DNA from: Lysinibacillus pinottii
Lineage (GTDB): Bacteria; Bacillota; Bacilli; Bacillales_A; Planococcaceae
Assembly: GCF_024753545.1 (NCBI RefSeq)
Contig: NZ_JANTOO010000015.1
Location: 66,808-130,807 of the forward strand
Direction of reading: 5' to 3'
DNA length: 64,000 bases
The translations under genes were made by a program, and so were the position numbers. A model generated the notes under the pieces. The model was not told the DNA's origin and did not search any database. It saw only the letters and a program-made list of their open reading frames with translations. Each line of letters opens with the position of its first letter. Positions within the stretch are counted from its first letter, which is position 1. Below, in pieces: positions 42,782-51,239 of this stretch.

Positions 42782-43736
42782 TGGCTTAAAGAAATATTTC
42801 CCCATACGCAAAGGGGTTCTAAATACACAAACCGGGGATGTAAAAGCAGTGGATGATGTTTCATTTGAGGTTTTTGAAGGTGAAACATTGGGGATTGTTG
42901 GTGAGTCGGGCTGTGGTAAATCAACAACAGGTCGTTTACTCATGCGATTACTAGAGCCTACTGAAGGAAACATTGAATTCGCAGGTAAAATGATTTCTGA
43001 ATTATCCAATAATGAAATGAGGAAGGCACGTAGAGATATTCAAATGATTTTTCAGGACCCGTATGCCTCTCTAAATCCAAGACATAACATTGGCAAAATT
43101 TTAGAAGAGCCTCTTATCGTTCACGGAATAGGTAGTGCCAAGGAGCGGAAGCAAAAGGTATTGGAGCTGCTTGAGATTGTTGGATTGAATGAATATCATG
43201 TCAAACGTTACCCACATCAGTTTAGTGGTGGTCAAAGGCAACGAATCGGTATCGCACGTGCTTTAATGACCAATCCTCGTTTGATCATTGCGGATGAACC
43301 AGTATCGGCATTGGATGTGTCTATACAGGCACAAGTGTTAAATCTATTGCAAAAGCTGCAAAAGGATTTAAAGCTAACCTATATATTTATTTCTCATGAT
43401 TTAGGGGTTGTGCGCCATATTAGCAATCGTGTTGGCGTCATGTATTTAGGCAAATTAGTAGAGTTGACTGCGAGTGAAGGCTTATATGCTGAACCGCTTC
43501 ATCCATATACACAGGCACTCTTATCTTCGGTCCCAGTGCCAGATCCAACGTTTGAACGTGAACAAATCATTATTACTGGGGATATTCCGAGTGCATCCAA
43601 TCCGCCAAGTGGCTGTACATTCCATACGAGATGTCCTTTTAAAATGGAACAATGCTCACAGGTAGTACCTAGCATGCAAGAAGTGAAAACAGGTCATTAT
43701 GTTGCGTGTCATCTATATGAGGCACTTCAACATTAA
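42756..43736 (+). CDS. oligo/dipeptide ABC transporter ATPase, OppF/DppF type
   Basis: A 326-residue ATPase. GESGCGKSTTGRLLMRLLEP is Walker A, then FQDPYASLNPRHNIGKI (Q-loop, typical for OppF), FSGGQRQRIGIARAL, LIIADEPVSALDVS and FISHDLGVVRH. The C-terminal CTFHTRCPFKMEQC cysteine motif parallels that of its partner. The GTG start has AGGAGGTGG six bases before it and lies within the previous gene. It should energise peptide uptake together with the D subunit. Confidence 0.92.
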   Translation: MSKVLLKVDGLKKYFPIRKGVLNTQTGDVKAVDDVSFEVFEGETLGIVGESGCGKSTTGRLLMRLLEPTEGNIEFAGKMISELSNNEMRKARRDIQMIFQDPYASLNPRHNIGKILEEPLIVHGIGSAKERKQKVLELLEIVGLNEYHVKRYPHQFSGGQRQRIGIARALMTNPRLIIADEPVSALDVSIQAQVLNLLQKLQKDLKLTYIFISHDLGVVRHISNRVGVMYLGKLVELTASEGLYAEPLHPYTQALLSSVPVPDPTFEREQIIITGDIPSASNPPSGCTFHTRCPFKMEQCSQVVPSMQEVKTGHYVACHLYEALQH

Positions 43737-43767
43737 ATGATATAAAAACCACATAGGGGGAAATTGA

Positions 43768-45384
43768 ATGAAGAAAAAGAAGCTTTGGACTTTAGGAGTA
43801 ATGCTGCTCCTTATTCTCTCGACGATCTTAGCAGCTTGTGGCGGCTCTGATACAAAGGATACGGGTAGTAAAGATACTTCAACTGGTGGCGATACAGCTA
43901 GCAGTGGAGAACCGAAAATTTTAGTGTATGGTCGTGGAGGAGATTCTGTAGCACTAGACCCTGCTGTTGTAACAGACGGTGAATCCTTTACGGTTACAGC
44001 TAATATTTATGAAACATTGGTGAATTTTGGTGAACAAGATGTAACGATTCAGCCAGGTTTAGCAAAATCATGGGAGGCATCAGAGGATGGTTTAACGTAT
44101 ACTTTCCAGCTACAAGAAGGTGTGAAATTCCATGATGGCACAGATTTCAATGCTGAGGCAGTTGTTAAGAATATTGAACGTTGGAAATCAGGTGCTGATA
44201 AACACCCTTATTTTAGTTCGCAATTTCTCGTTGGTGACAAACAAGTAATTGAGTCAGTAAATGCAGAGGGTGACTATACAGTTGTCTTTAAGCTAAGCCA
44301 ACCACAAGCACCGTTCCTGAAAAACTTAGCAATGTCTCCATTTGCGATTGCTTCACCCACTGCATTTGAAGCAGATGAAGAGGGATTGTCAGCAAATCCT
44401 GTAGGTACTGGCCCTTTCAAATTTGTCAGCTGGGTACGTAATGATTCAATCACAATTGAGAAAAATCCTGATTACTATATTGATGGCTATCCTAAATTAG
44501 ATAAAGTAATTTATCGTTCTATTCCAGAGAACTCTGCACGCTTAAATGATTTATTAGCAGGCAATATTGATGTAGCTGATGGCATTAGTCCATCCGATAA
44601 AGGAACAATTGAGGGGGATGCTAATTTACAATTAATTGAGCGTCCATCTATGAACGTTGGCTATCTAGGGTTAACAGTGACACGCCCTCCATTTGATAAT
44701 GTAAAAGTGCGTCAGGCAGTTAACTATGCAATTGATAAGCAAGCATTAGTGGATGCATTTTATGAAGGGCTAGCAGAGCCAGCGAAAAACCCAATGCCAC
44801 CAGTAATTTCTGGCTATAATGATGAAGTTGCAGGCTATACGTATGATCCGGAAAAGGCGAAAGCATTACTTGCTGAAGCAGGTTACGATGGCAAGGAAAT
44901 TGAGCTTTGGGCAATGCCAGTACCACGTCCATACATGCCTGACGGTCAAAAAGTGGCAGAAGCGATTCAAAAGAACCTAGAGGATGTAGGCATTAAATCT
45001 AAAATTGTGTCATTTGAATGGGCTACTTATCTAGAGAAAGCACAAAATGGTGAGGCGGATGCATTCTTACTTGGCTGGACAGGTGATAATGGGGATGCGG
45101 ATAACTTCTTATATACTTTATTAGATGGAGATAATATAGGCTCGAACAACTATACATTCTATGATAATCAAGAATTACACAAGTTGTTAACAGCCGCTCA
45201 AACTGAAGTCGATGAGGACAAGCGTAATGAGCTTTATAAGCAAGCTCAAGTCATTATTTCTGAGGATGCACCATGGGTTCCGCTTGCTCACTCTACTCCA
45301 ATTTTAGCTGCTAACAAGAAAGTTACAAATTATATTGCGCATCCTACTGGCTCTGACCGTTTAGGTGCGGTAGATATTCAATAG
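43768..45384 (+). CDS. peptide-binding lipoprotein, SBP family 5
   Basis: A 538-residue extracellular solute-binding protein. The signal ends with the lipobox LAAC near residue 23, followed by a Gly/Ser/Asp/Thr linker. LDPAVVTDGESFTVTANIYE, PGLAKSWEASEDGLTYTFQL and GVKFHDGTDFNAEAVVKNIE are SBP_bac_5 landmarks, as are NPVGTGPFKFV and VRQAVNYAIDKQALVDAFY. It resembles DppA-type dipeptide or glutathione binders more than long-oligopeptide binders. An AGGGGG RBS precedes the ATG. A hairpin terminator downstream may favour its expression over the permease genes. Confidence 0.92.
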   Translation: MKKKKLWTLGVMLLLILSTILAACGGSDTKDTGSKDTSTGGDTASSGEPKILVYGRGGDSVALDPAVVTDGESFTVTANIYETLVNFGEQDVTIQPGLAKSWEASEDGLTYTFQLQEGVKFHDGTDFNAEAVVKNIERWKSGADKHPYFSSQFLVGDKQVIESVNAEGDYTVVFKLSQPQAPFLKNLAMSPFAIASPTAFEADEEGLSANPVGTGPFKFVSWVRNDSITIEKNPDYYIDGYPKLDKVIYRSIPENSARLNDLLAGNIDVADGISPSDKGTIEGDANLQLIERPSMNVGYLGLTVTRPPFDNVKVRQAVNYAIDKQALVDAFYEGLAEPAKNPMPPVISGYNDEVAGYTYDPEKAKALLAEAGYDGKEIELWAMPVPRPYMPDGQKVAEAIQKNLEDVGIKSKIVSFEWATYLEKAQNGEADAFLLGWTGDNGDADNFLYTLLDGDNIGSNNYTFYDNQELHKLLTAAQTEVDEDKRNELYKQAQVIISEDAPWVPLAHSTPILAANKKVTNYIAHPTGSDRLGAVDIQ

Positions 45385-45414
45385 TCATTTTATGAGTTGA
45401 ATAAAAGAATTAGT

Positions 45415-45466
45415 GAATCTGCTTGCTTTTCTGCGGGTAAGCCGTGGAATTCTAGCAGATTCTTTT
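45415..45466 (+). terminator. intra-operon hairpin between the binding protein and permease genes
   Basis: GAATCTGCT pairs with AGCAGATTC across a 30-base loop that can fold further, followed by TTTTC. It is probably partial, allowing read-through into the permease genes. Confidence 0.6.
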
Positions 45467-45609
45467 CTAGTATAAGAAAACCATATCATTTTCTCCTGTA
45501 TGAAAGATCACTCATCTAAACATTCAAAACCGTTTGGTGAAGGCTCAACCTTTCAACAGTATATAAAGACTTCAAAGTAGATTATGAAAATCATAGAGAG
45601 GTGATGAAC

Positions 45610-46614
45610 ATGCTTCACTATATGGGGAGACGTTTATTTCAACTAATCCCAGTTTTGCTTGGAATGACTTTTATTGTCTTTATGTTAATACGAGCAATAC
45701 CTGGTAATCCCGCTCAAGTTATTTTGGGACAACAGGCGACAAAAGAGGCAGTCGAGGCATTAAACGCAAGTTTAGGATTAGACAAACCCTGGTATACACA
45801 ATATTTTAGTTATTTGGCAGGCATTTTTCAGGGAGATTTAGGGGTTTCCTTACGTACAAAATTACCTGTATCAGATGAAATTTTTCCATACTTAGCTGCA
45901 ACAGCTGAGCTCGCCTTTTTTGCGATGATTATTGCGATAGTTATCGGTGTGAATGCTGGTATTATTTCTGCTTGGTTTCAAAATTCTTGGTTTGATTATA
46001 CAGCGATGATTGTTGCATTAATCGGTGTTTCTGTACCGGTGTTCTGGCTTGGGTTGATGGAGCAATGGACATTTAGTAGTAAGCTTGGTTGGTTGCCTAC
46101 CTCTGGCCGAGAAGATGTCCGAAATCCTATAACCGCCATAACCCATTTTTATTTATTGGATACGCTCATTCAAGGTCGCTTCGATCAATTCGTCGAAGTC
46201 TTAAAGCGACTCATATTACCAGGTGTCGCACTGGCAACTATTCCGATGGCTATCATTGCAAGAATTACAAGATCTTCTATGCTAGAGGTTATGCGCTCAG
46301 ATTATGTTCGCACTGCAAGAGCAAAAGGCCAAAAAATGTTTATTGTGGTTTATAAGCATGCTTTAAAGAATGCCGTTATTCCTGTGTTAACAGTAATTGG
46401 TTTACAAACAGGATTACTGCTTGGTGGGGCCATTTTAACAGAGACTATTTTTAGTTGGCCAGGAATTGGTCGCTATATTTATGATGCGATTGGCTTCAGG
46501 GATTATCCTGTGATTCAATCAGGAATTTTAATCGTTGCATTTATTTTCATCATGATTAACTTAATCGTGGATTTACTGTATACAGTTGTCGATCCGCGTA
46601 TTAAATACAAGTAG
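45610..46614 (+). CDS. peptide ABC transporter permease, DppB type
   Basis: A 334-residue permease with six membrane segments. The N-terminus MGRRLFQLIPVLLGMTFIVF and RAIPGNPA are DppB hallmarks, and the EAA loop is SSMLEVMRSDYVRTARAKG. The end TILTETIFSWPGIGRYIYDA-like stretch (here AILTETIFSWPGIGR) and VDPRIKYK are also typical. Several starts are possible (GTG 45601, ATG 45604, ATG 45610); GAGAGGTGAT before 45610 decides. It has no separate promoter that I can see. Confidence 0.92.
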   Translation: MLHYMGRRLFQLIPVLLGMTFIVFMLIRAIPGNPAQVILGQQATKEAVEALNASLGLDKPWYTQYFSYLAGIFQGDLGVSLRTKLPVSDEIFPYLAATAELAFFAMIIAIVIGVNAGIISAWFQNSWFDYTAMIVALIGVSVPVFWLGLMEQWTFSSKLGWLPTSGREDVRNPITAITHFYLLDTLIQGRFDQFVEVLKRLILPGVALATIPMAIIARITRSSMLEVMRSDYVRTARAKGQKMFIVVYKHALKNAVIPVLTVIGLQTGLLLGGAILTETIFSWPGIGRYIYDAIGFRDYPVIQSGILIVAFIFIMINLIVDLLYTVVDPRIKYK

Positions 46615-46626
46615 AAGGGAGTTGCA

Positions 46627-47523
46627 ATGATGACTGGAGCAATCGATATAAAAAAAGAAGCAGCACCAGTGCGAGAAAGGGCAGTAGGTCCATGGCTCGA
46701 AGGCTGGCGTAGCTTTAAAAAGAGCAAAGTTTCACTCGTAGGAGCAGGAATCGTTATATTCTTCGTTTTACTGGCTGTCATTGGTCCTTTCATTGCACCA
46801 CAGGGCATCAATGAACAAGATTTAACGAAGCGTTTACTGGCACCATCCGCTGATCATTGGTTTGGAACGGATGATTTTGGACGGGATATCTTTTCGAGAA
46901 TCATACATGGTGCAAGGATTTCACTATGGGTAGGCTTTTTTTCCGTTATTTTATCCGTTATAATTGGTAGTTTACTTGGCATTATCGCAGGCTATTATGG
47001 GAAATGGATTGATACGATTATTTCACGTATTTTTGATATTATGCTAGCTTTCCCTAGTATGCTGCTGGCGATTGCGGTCGTATCAGTGCTAGGTCCATCT
47101 TTACAAAATGCATTAATTGCCATTGCTATTATTAACATACCGAACTTTGGGCGCTTAATCCGCTCTAAAGTATTAAGTGTTAAAGAAGAAGAATATATTG
47201 TAGCGGCAAAGGCTATTGGCATGCGTGATTCACGAATTCTGTTTTCTCACATTTTGCCAAATTCTATCACTCCGATTATTGTACAGGGGACGCTAGCTAT
47301 TGCAACTGCCATTATTGAAGCGGCGGCATTAGGTTTCCTTGGTCTAGGCGCGCAAGCACCAGCACCTGAATGGGGAAAAATGCTTGCGGATGCTAGGAAG
47401 TTTTTATTAAACGCACCATGGACAATGATTTTTCCAGGGTTAGCGATTATGTTAACGGTTCTTGGCTTTAACTTAATGGGTGATGGTTTACGTGATGCAC
47501 TAGATCCGAAAATGAAAAATTAG
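46627..47523 (+). CDS. peptide ABC transporter permease, DppC type
   Basis: A 298-residue permease. It has the OppC_N region GAGIVIFFVLLAVIGPFIAP, then HWFGTDDFGRDIFSRIIHGA, the EAA loop KVLSVKEEEYIVAAKAIG, and the C-terminal GLGAQAPAPEWGKMLADARK with GDGLRDALDP. It pairs with the B-type permease to form the membrane channel. It starts 12 bases after dppB stops, with AAGGGAG between. A terminator follows. Confidence 0.92.
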   Translation: MMTGAIDIKKEAAPVRERAVGPWLEGWRSFKKSKVSLVGAGIVIFFVLLAVIGPFIAPQGINEQDLTKRLLAPSADHWFGTDDFGRDIFSRIIHGARISLWVGFFSVILSVIIGSLLGIIAGYYGKWIDTIISRIFDIMLAFPSMLLAIAVVSVLGPSLQNALIAIAIINIPNFGRLIRSKVLSVKEEEYIVAAKAIGMRDSRILFSHILPNSITPIIVQGTLAIATAIIEAAALGFLGLGAQAPAPEWGKMLADARKFLLNAPWTMIFPGLAIMLTVLGFNLMGDGLRDALDPKMKN

Positions 47524-47539
47524 TAATTAGATTCATGAG

Positions 47540-47566
47540 CCTTCTACAAGTTAGAAGGTTTTTTTC
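47540..47566 (+). terminator. terminator after the peptide transporter operon
   Basis: CCTTCTA pairs with TAGAAGG around a five-base loop, followed by seven T residues. Confidence 0.85.
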
Positions 47567-47787
47567 GGCTCTTTCGAAAAGGAACTCTTTTACAGGTGAA
47601 GCGTCCTTTATAGAAATATTCCTATAACAATAAATAAAAAAAGAGAACCTTTCGGAGCCATTTATTGAATTTTTTGTCACGTTATTTTAGACTGAAAGTA
47701 TGGTTAATAAAGGCCATCTTACTGGGTAGATGATGACTTTACATATAATCTTTTAATTAGAATACATATTTTAGGAGGGTGATCAAA

Positions 47788-48405
47788 TTGGCAATTAATT
47801 TACAAAAAGGACAACGTGTTGATTTAACAAAAGGGAACGCAGGATTAAACAAGATTAAAGTAGGTTTAGGATGGGACCCTGTCGGCCAAGAAAAAAGTGG
47901 TGGCTTCCTTGGCGGTTTATTTTCTAGTAGAAATAGTGGCAGTGGTAGAAGCGTTGACTGTGACGCCTCTGTATTAATGCTGCAAGACGATAAAGTTTTA
48001 GCTGGGGACGATGTCATTTACTTTGGCAAATTAACAAGTAACTGTGGCTCTGTTCGACATTCAGGTGATAACTTAACGGGAGATGGCGATGGGGATGATG
48101 AAGTAATCACAATTGAGCTATCGTCTGTTCCGACACAATTTAATAAGCTAGTGTTTGTCGTAAACATCTATGATGCGGCAGGCAGAAACCAACACTTTGG
48201 TATGATTCGAAATGCATATATCCGTGTGTATGATGACAGGACAGGAAGCGAACTAATTCGCTATAATTTAAGTGATGATTATTCGAATTTAACGACGTTA
48301 ATCTGTGGTGAAATTTACCGCCATCAAACTGAATGGAAATTCGCAGCAGTTGGTTCAGGAACGAACGATCTCAAACTTGGCGACGTTGTTCGAAGATATC
48401 AATAA
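47788..48405 (+). CDS. TerD family protein (YceC-like)
   Basis: A 205-residue TerD-fold protein, likely Ca2+-binding and cytoplasmic. INLQKGQRVDLTKGNAGLNK opens the domain; a Gly/Ser-rich insert (GFLGGLFSSRNSGSG) precedes VDCDASVLML, and GDGDGDDEVITIEL is the acidic Ca2+ loop. The C-terminus is shorter than in its two neighbours and lacks the YQGGLAAL end. TTG 47788 is the start, eight bases after AGGAGGG. It opens the ter operon. GGTTAA and GGGTAG at 47702-47729 loosely resemble a sigma-B promoter. Confidence 0.88.
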   Translation: MAINLQKGQRVDLTKGNAGLNKIKVGLGWDPVGQEKSGGFLGGLFSSRNSGSGRSVDCDASVLMLQDDKVLAGDDVIYFGKLTSNCGSVRHSGDNLTGDGDGDDEVITIELSSVPTQFNKLVFVVNIYDAAGRNQHFGMIRNAYIRVYDDRTGSELIRYNLSDDYSNLTTLICGEIYRHQTEWKFAAVGSGTNDLKLGDVVRRYQ

Positions 48406-48437
48406 AATAAAACGACTATTTAGGAGGAAGAAAAAGC

Positions 48438-49019
48438 ATGGGTATTTCACTACAAAAAGGTCAAAAGGTAGATTTAACGAAAACAAATCCGGGATTAACA
48501 AATGTAATTGTTGGTTTAGGTTGGGATACAAATAAATATGATGGTGGAAATGATTTTGATTTAGATTCCTCTGTATTTTTACTTGCCGATACAGGAAAAG
48601 TAGCAGATCAAAATGACTTTATTTTCTACAACAATACAACAGGCGGTAACGGATCAGTTGAACATTCAGGTGACAATTTAACAGGTATTGGTGAAGGTGA
48701 CGATGAAGTGGTGAAAGTTGCATTAGCTCAAGTTCCTGCCCATGTTCAACGACTTGCATTCACTGTAACTATTCATGATGCAGAGTCACGCAATCAAAAC
48801 TTCGGTATGGTATCGAATGCATACATTCGCATTGTAAATGCTGCATCCAACCAAGAACTAATTCGCTATGATTTAGGTGAGGACTTCAGTATTGAAACAG
48901 CTATTGTAGTTGGTGAATTATATCGTCATAACGGAGAATGGAAATTTAACGCAGTAGGTGCTGGCTATCAAGGTGGCTTAGCTGCTTTATGTAATGACTA
49001 CGGCTTGAACGTAAACTAA
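48438..49019 (+). CDS. TerD family protein (YceD-like)
   Basis: A 193-residue TerD protein. ISLQKGQKVDLTKTNPGL, GLGWDTNKYDGGNDFDLDSS, EHSGDNLTGIGEGDDEVVKV and IETAIVVGELYRHNGEWKF are all canonical, and it ends with GAGYQGGLAALCNDYGL. The acidic residues of DFDLD and GEGDDE should form the Ca2+ site. AGGAGGAAG precedes the ATG. TerD proteins are linked to resistance to tellurite, peroxide and envelope stress; the precise action is unknown. Confidence 0.93.
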   Translation: MGISLQKGQKVDLTKTNPGLTNVIVGLGWDTNKYDGGNDFDLDSSVFLLADTGKVADQNDFIFYNNTTGGNGSVEHSGDNLTGIGEGDDEVVKVALAQVPAHVQRLAFTVTIHDAESRNQNFGMVSNAYIRIVNAASNQELIRYDLGEDFSIETAIVVGELYRHNGEWKFNAVGAGYQGGLAALCNDYGLNVN

Positions 49020-49052
49020 ATTTTCATCTTTGGACGGAAAGGGAGATTTTGA

Positions 49053-49628
49053 ATGGCTATCCAATTAAGTAAAGGGCAAAGAATTGATTTAACGAAGCAA
49101 GACCCTGGTTTAAACAACATCGGCATTGGCTTAGGCTGGGATGTCAAACAGTTTGATGGTGGGCAAGATTTTGACCTTGATGCATCTGTATTTTTACTAG
49201 ATGCATCGGGCAAGTGTCGTAATGAACAAGATTTTATCTTTTACAATAATTTAGCGAGTCCAGACCAATCAGTTGTTCATGCGGGTGATAACCGCACAGG
49301 GGAAGGGGATGGGGATGATGAAAAAATCCTTGTCAACTTAAAGCAAGTATCTCCTCAAATTGACAAGATTGTTGTAACGGTCACTATCTATGATGCAGAG
49401 GGACGTCATCAAAACTTTGGACAAGTCCTAAATGCTTATGTTCGTTTGACAAATGAAGAGTCAGGAGCAGAGGTATTGCGTTATGATTTAGGCGAGGATT
49501 TCAGTATTGAAACAGCCGTAGTATTTTGTGAGCTGTATCGTCATAATGGCGAGTGGAAGTTTGCCGCAATAGGCTCAGGCTATCAAGGTGGCTTAGCAGC
49601 ATTAATCAACGCATATGGCCTACAATAA
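49053..49628 (+). CDS. TerD family protein (YceE-like)
   Basis: A 191-residue TerD protein, third in the tandem set. IQLSKGQRIDLTKQDPGLNN, DFDLDASVFLLDASGKCRNE, HAGDNRTGEGDGDDEKILV and FAAIGSGYQGGLAALINAYG match the family. It is closer to the second copy than to the first. AAAGGGAG lies before the ATG. It is followed by the remains of terC, the gene that follows yceE in B. subtilis. Confidence 0.93.
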   Translation: MAIQLSKGQRIDLTKQDPGLNNIGIGLGWDVKQFDGGQDFDLDASVFLLDASGKCRNEQDFIFYNNLASPDQSVVHAGDNRTGEGDGDDEKILVNLKQVSPQIDKIVVTVTIYDAEGRHQNFGQVLNAYVRLTNEESGAEVLRYDLGEDFSIETAVVFCELYRHNGEWKFAAIGSGYQGGLAALINAYGLQ

Positions 49629-49652
49629 CTAGGTATATGACGAGGTTTTTGT

Positions 49653-49923
49653 GTGGATGTAATTAATGAGATATTAAGTACATATGCACAGTTTTTAAAG
49701 TATAGGTTCTATTAGTAGGCGGGATGTAGGAATACTCATGATGCATACGATTGCTCTTGTATTCCTATGTTTAATTGAACGAGTGTCAGAGCTTGAAACG
49801 AGTGCTTATATACTAATTCCGACTATTGTATGGAATATGTTTGCGCATATTTTTGGATTCCATCTATTACATGAAGCATTTTTCATTATTCTAATTGCTG
49901 CGTTCTTATTGAGTTCTTATTGA
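49653..49923 (+). pseudogene. terC (yceF-like) remnant with large internal deletion
   Basis: From GTG 49653 the frame reads MDVINEILSTYAQFLKYRFY then TAG, resembling the start of B. subtilis YceF (ILSTYA motif). In another frame, from about 49717, VGILMMHTIALVFL and LIERVSELETSAYILI match the YceF C-terminal region (GILMMRGIAGVFL, LLERIPELETTAYILI), ending at 49923. Most of the central part of the roughly 257-residue protein, including the metal-site helices, is missing, and the ends are in different frames. The gene is dead unless the C-terminal fragment is used. Confidence 0.82.
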
Positions 49924-49966
49924 CATTTGTTGTACACAGGATGAATTAGAAAACAGCAGTGTAACA

Positions 49967-50014
49967 AGGCACTGTATTGGTCTGTATAAACAGGCTGATA
50001 CAGTGCTTTTTTTA
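49967..50014 (+). terminator. internal ter-operon terminator ahead of the biosynthetic module
   Basis: GGCACTGTAT pairs with ATACAGTGC(T), with TCTGT/ACAG inside, followed by seven T residues. TTGACA at 49920-49925 lies upstream. CAGTG at 49957-49961 could pair alternatively with CACTG of the 5' arm, so attenuation is possible. Confidence 0.75.
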
Positions 50015-50045
50015 CAAAAGGCATAATTATAGGGGAGTGGATTAG

Positions 50046-51239
50046 ATGCAACACTTTGCAACAGAAGCAGAGACAATTTTTTATAAGAAGCCGCAGCCTT
50101 TTACGAAATGGGCAACGCCAGATATTTTATCCTATGCACTAGGGGCTACTTTGTATATGCCCGCTTCCATGCCTAATATTGTAGGTTTGATTCAATCACA
50201 AAAATATAAAGAACTCACGTCACTTGTCATTGATTTAGAGGATGCAGTGGGGGATTCAGAATTAGGTGATTGTGAGGCAAAATTGCTTGAAGACATTAGC
50301 GAATTATACAAACTCTATCACCAAAAACAATTGCTACTCCAAGATATTCCCTTACTTTTTATTCGTGTGCGTCATGTTGAACAATTTAATTATTTAACTT
50401 CTAGTTTAAAAGAGAAGCAGGAAGTTTTAACTGGGTATGTCTTTCCGAAATTTACAGCAACACAAGGGGCACAATATTTTGAGCTTCTTGAGAAAACAAT
50501 TCTAGAGAATAATCTTACCTTATACGGGATGCCAATTTTAGAAAGTAGGGAGGTACTCTATAAAGAATCTCGTATGGAGGCATTATTAGCCATTAAATCG
50601 GTTTTACAGCAGTACCAATCAAGGGTGTTGAATATACGAATTGGCGCTACTGATTTTTGTGGAATTTATGGAATTCGCCGCCGTATGGACTCGACCATAT
50701 ATGACATTAGCTTAATAAGGGATTGTATAGCGGATATAGTGAATGTTTTAGGGCGTGAGGAAGATGGCTTTGTGATATCTGGGCCAGTATGGGAGTATTT
50801 TAGTAATCAGCGTGTGTTAAAACCAGCCTTACGCATGACGCCATTTAGTGAGAAGGGTGCGCTTGAAACGAGGAAAGCGTTATTAGACGATTGCTTAGAT
50901 GGACTAATAAAGGAAGTTTTAATGGACAAACAAAATGGAATTGTGGGTAAAACGGTGATTCATCCAAGTCATATCCGTGTTGTGCATGCACTATACGCTA
51001 TTTCATATGAGGAGTATTTAGATGCACTTAGTATTGTGGAACATAATGATGGTAGTAAAGGTGTGATGAAAAGTCATTATGCTAATAAAATGAATGAAAT
51101 CAAACCACATATGCGGTGGGCACAACGTATTTTAAAACAGGCACATGTCTATGGCGTTTATCATGAAACTGTGGATTTCGCCTCCCTATTATTAAATTCA
51201 GAACTAGGTGGTCATATGTATGCAACAACAAATGAGTAA
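50046..51239 (+). CDS. HpcH/HpaI aldolase/citrate-lyase-like protein of the ter module
   Basis: A 397-residue protein of the CitE/HpcH TIM-barrel superfamily. YMPASMPNIVGLI, LVIDLEDAVGDSE (metal-binding Asp/Glu), VFPKF, YGMPILESREVLY and LNIRIGATDFCGIYG follow in order, with the C-terminal VGKTVIHPSHIRVVHALY, a CitE hallmark. It should perform C-C bond cleavage or formation on a phosphorylated or acyl substrate. In Ter-linked clusters this family sits with PRTases and a HAD phosphatase in a predicted nucleoside-like pathway. GGGGAGTGG precedes the ATG. The reaction is not established. Confidence 0.85.
   Translation: MQHFATEAETIFYKKPQPFTKWATPDILSYALGATLYMPASMPNIVGLIQSQKYKELTSLVIDLEDAVGDSELGDCEAKLLEDISELYKLYHQKQLLLQDIPLLFIRVRHVEQFNYLTSSLKEKQEVLTGYVFPKFTATQGAQYFELLEKTILENNLTLYGMPILESREVLYKESRMEALLAIKSVLQQYQSRVLNIRIGATDFCGIYGIRRRMDSTIYDISLIRDCIADIVNVLGREEDGFVISGPVWEYFSNQRVLKPALRMTPFSEKGALETRKALLDDCLDGLIKEVLMDKQNGIVGKTVIHPSHIRVVHALYAISYEEYLDALSIVEHNDGSKGVMKSHYANKMNEIKPHMRWAQRILKQAHVYGVYHETVDFASLLLNSELGGHMYATTNE

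Noticed and set aside
42756..47523. Assignment of the peptide transporter as App
   Set aside because: The D-F-A-B-C order matches app, but the binding protein resembles DppA-type sequences, so no app symbol was given.
48305..48535. 76-codon frame between the first and second TerD genes
   Set aside because: It overlaps both TerD genes in another frame and is Lys/Arg-rich in the manner of a shadow frame.
47788..49628. Tandem TerD genes considered as a recent duplication
   Set aside because: The three copies differ widely at protein level and correspond to yceC, yceD and yceE in order, so they are old paralogues.
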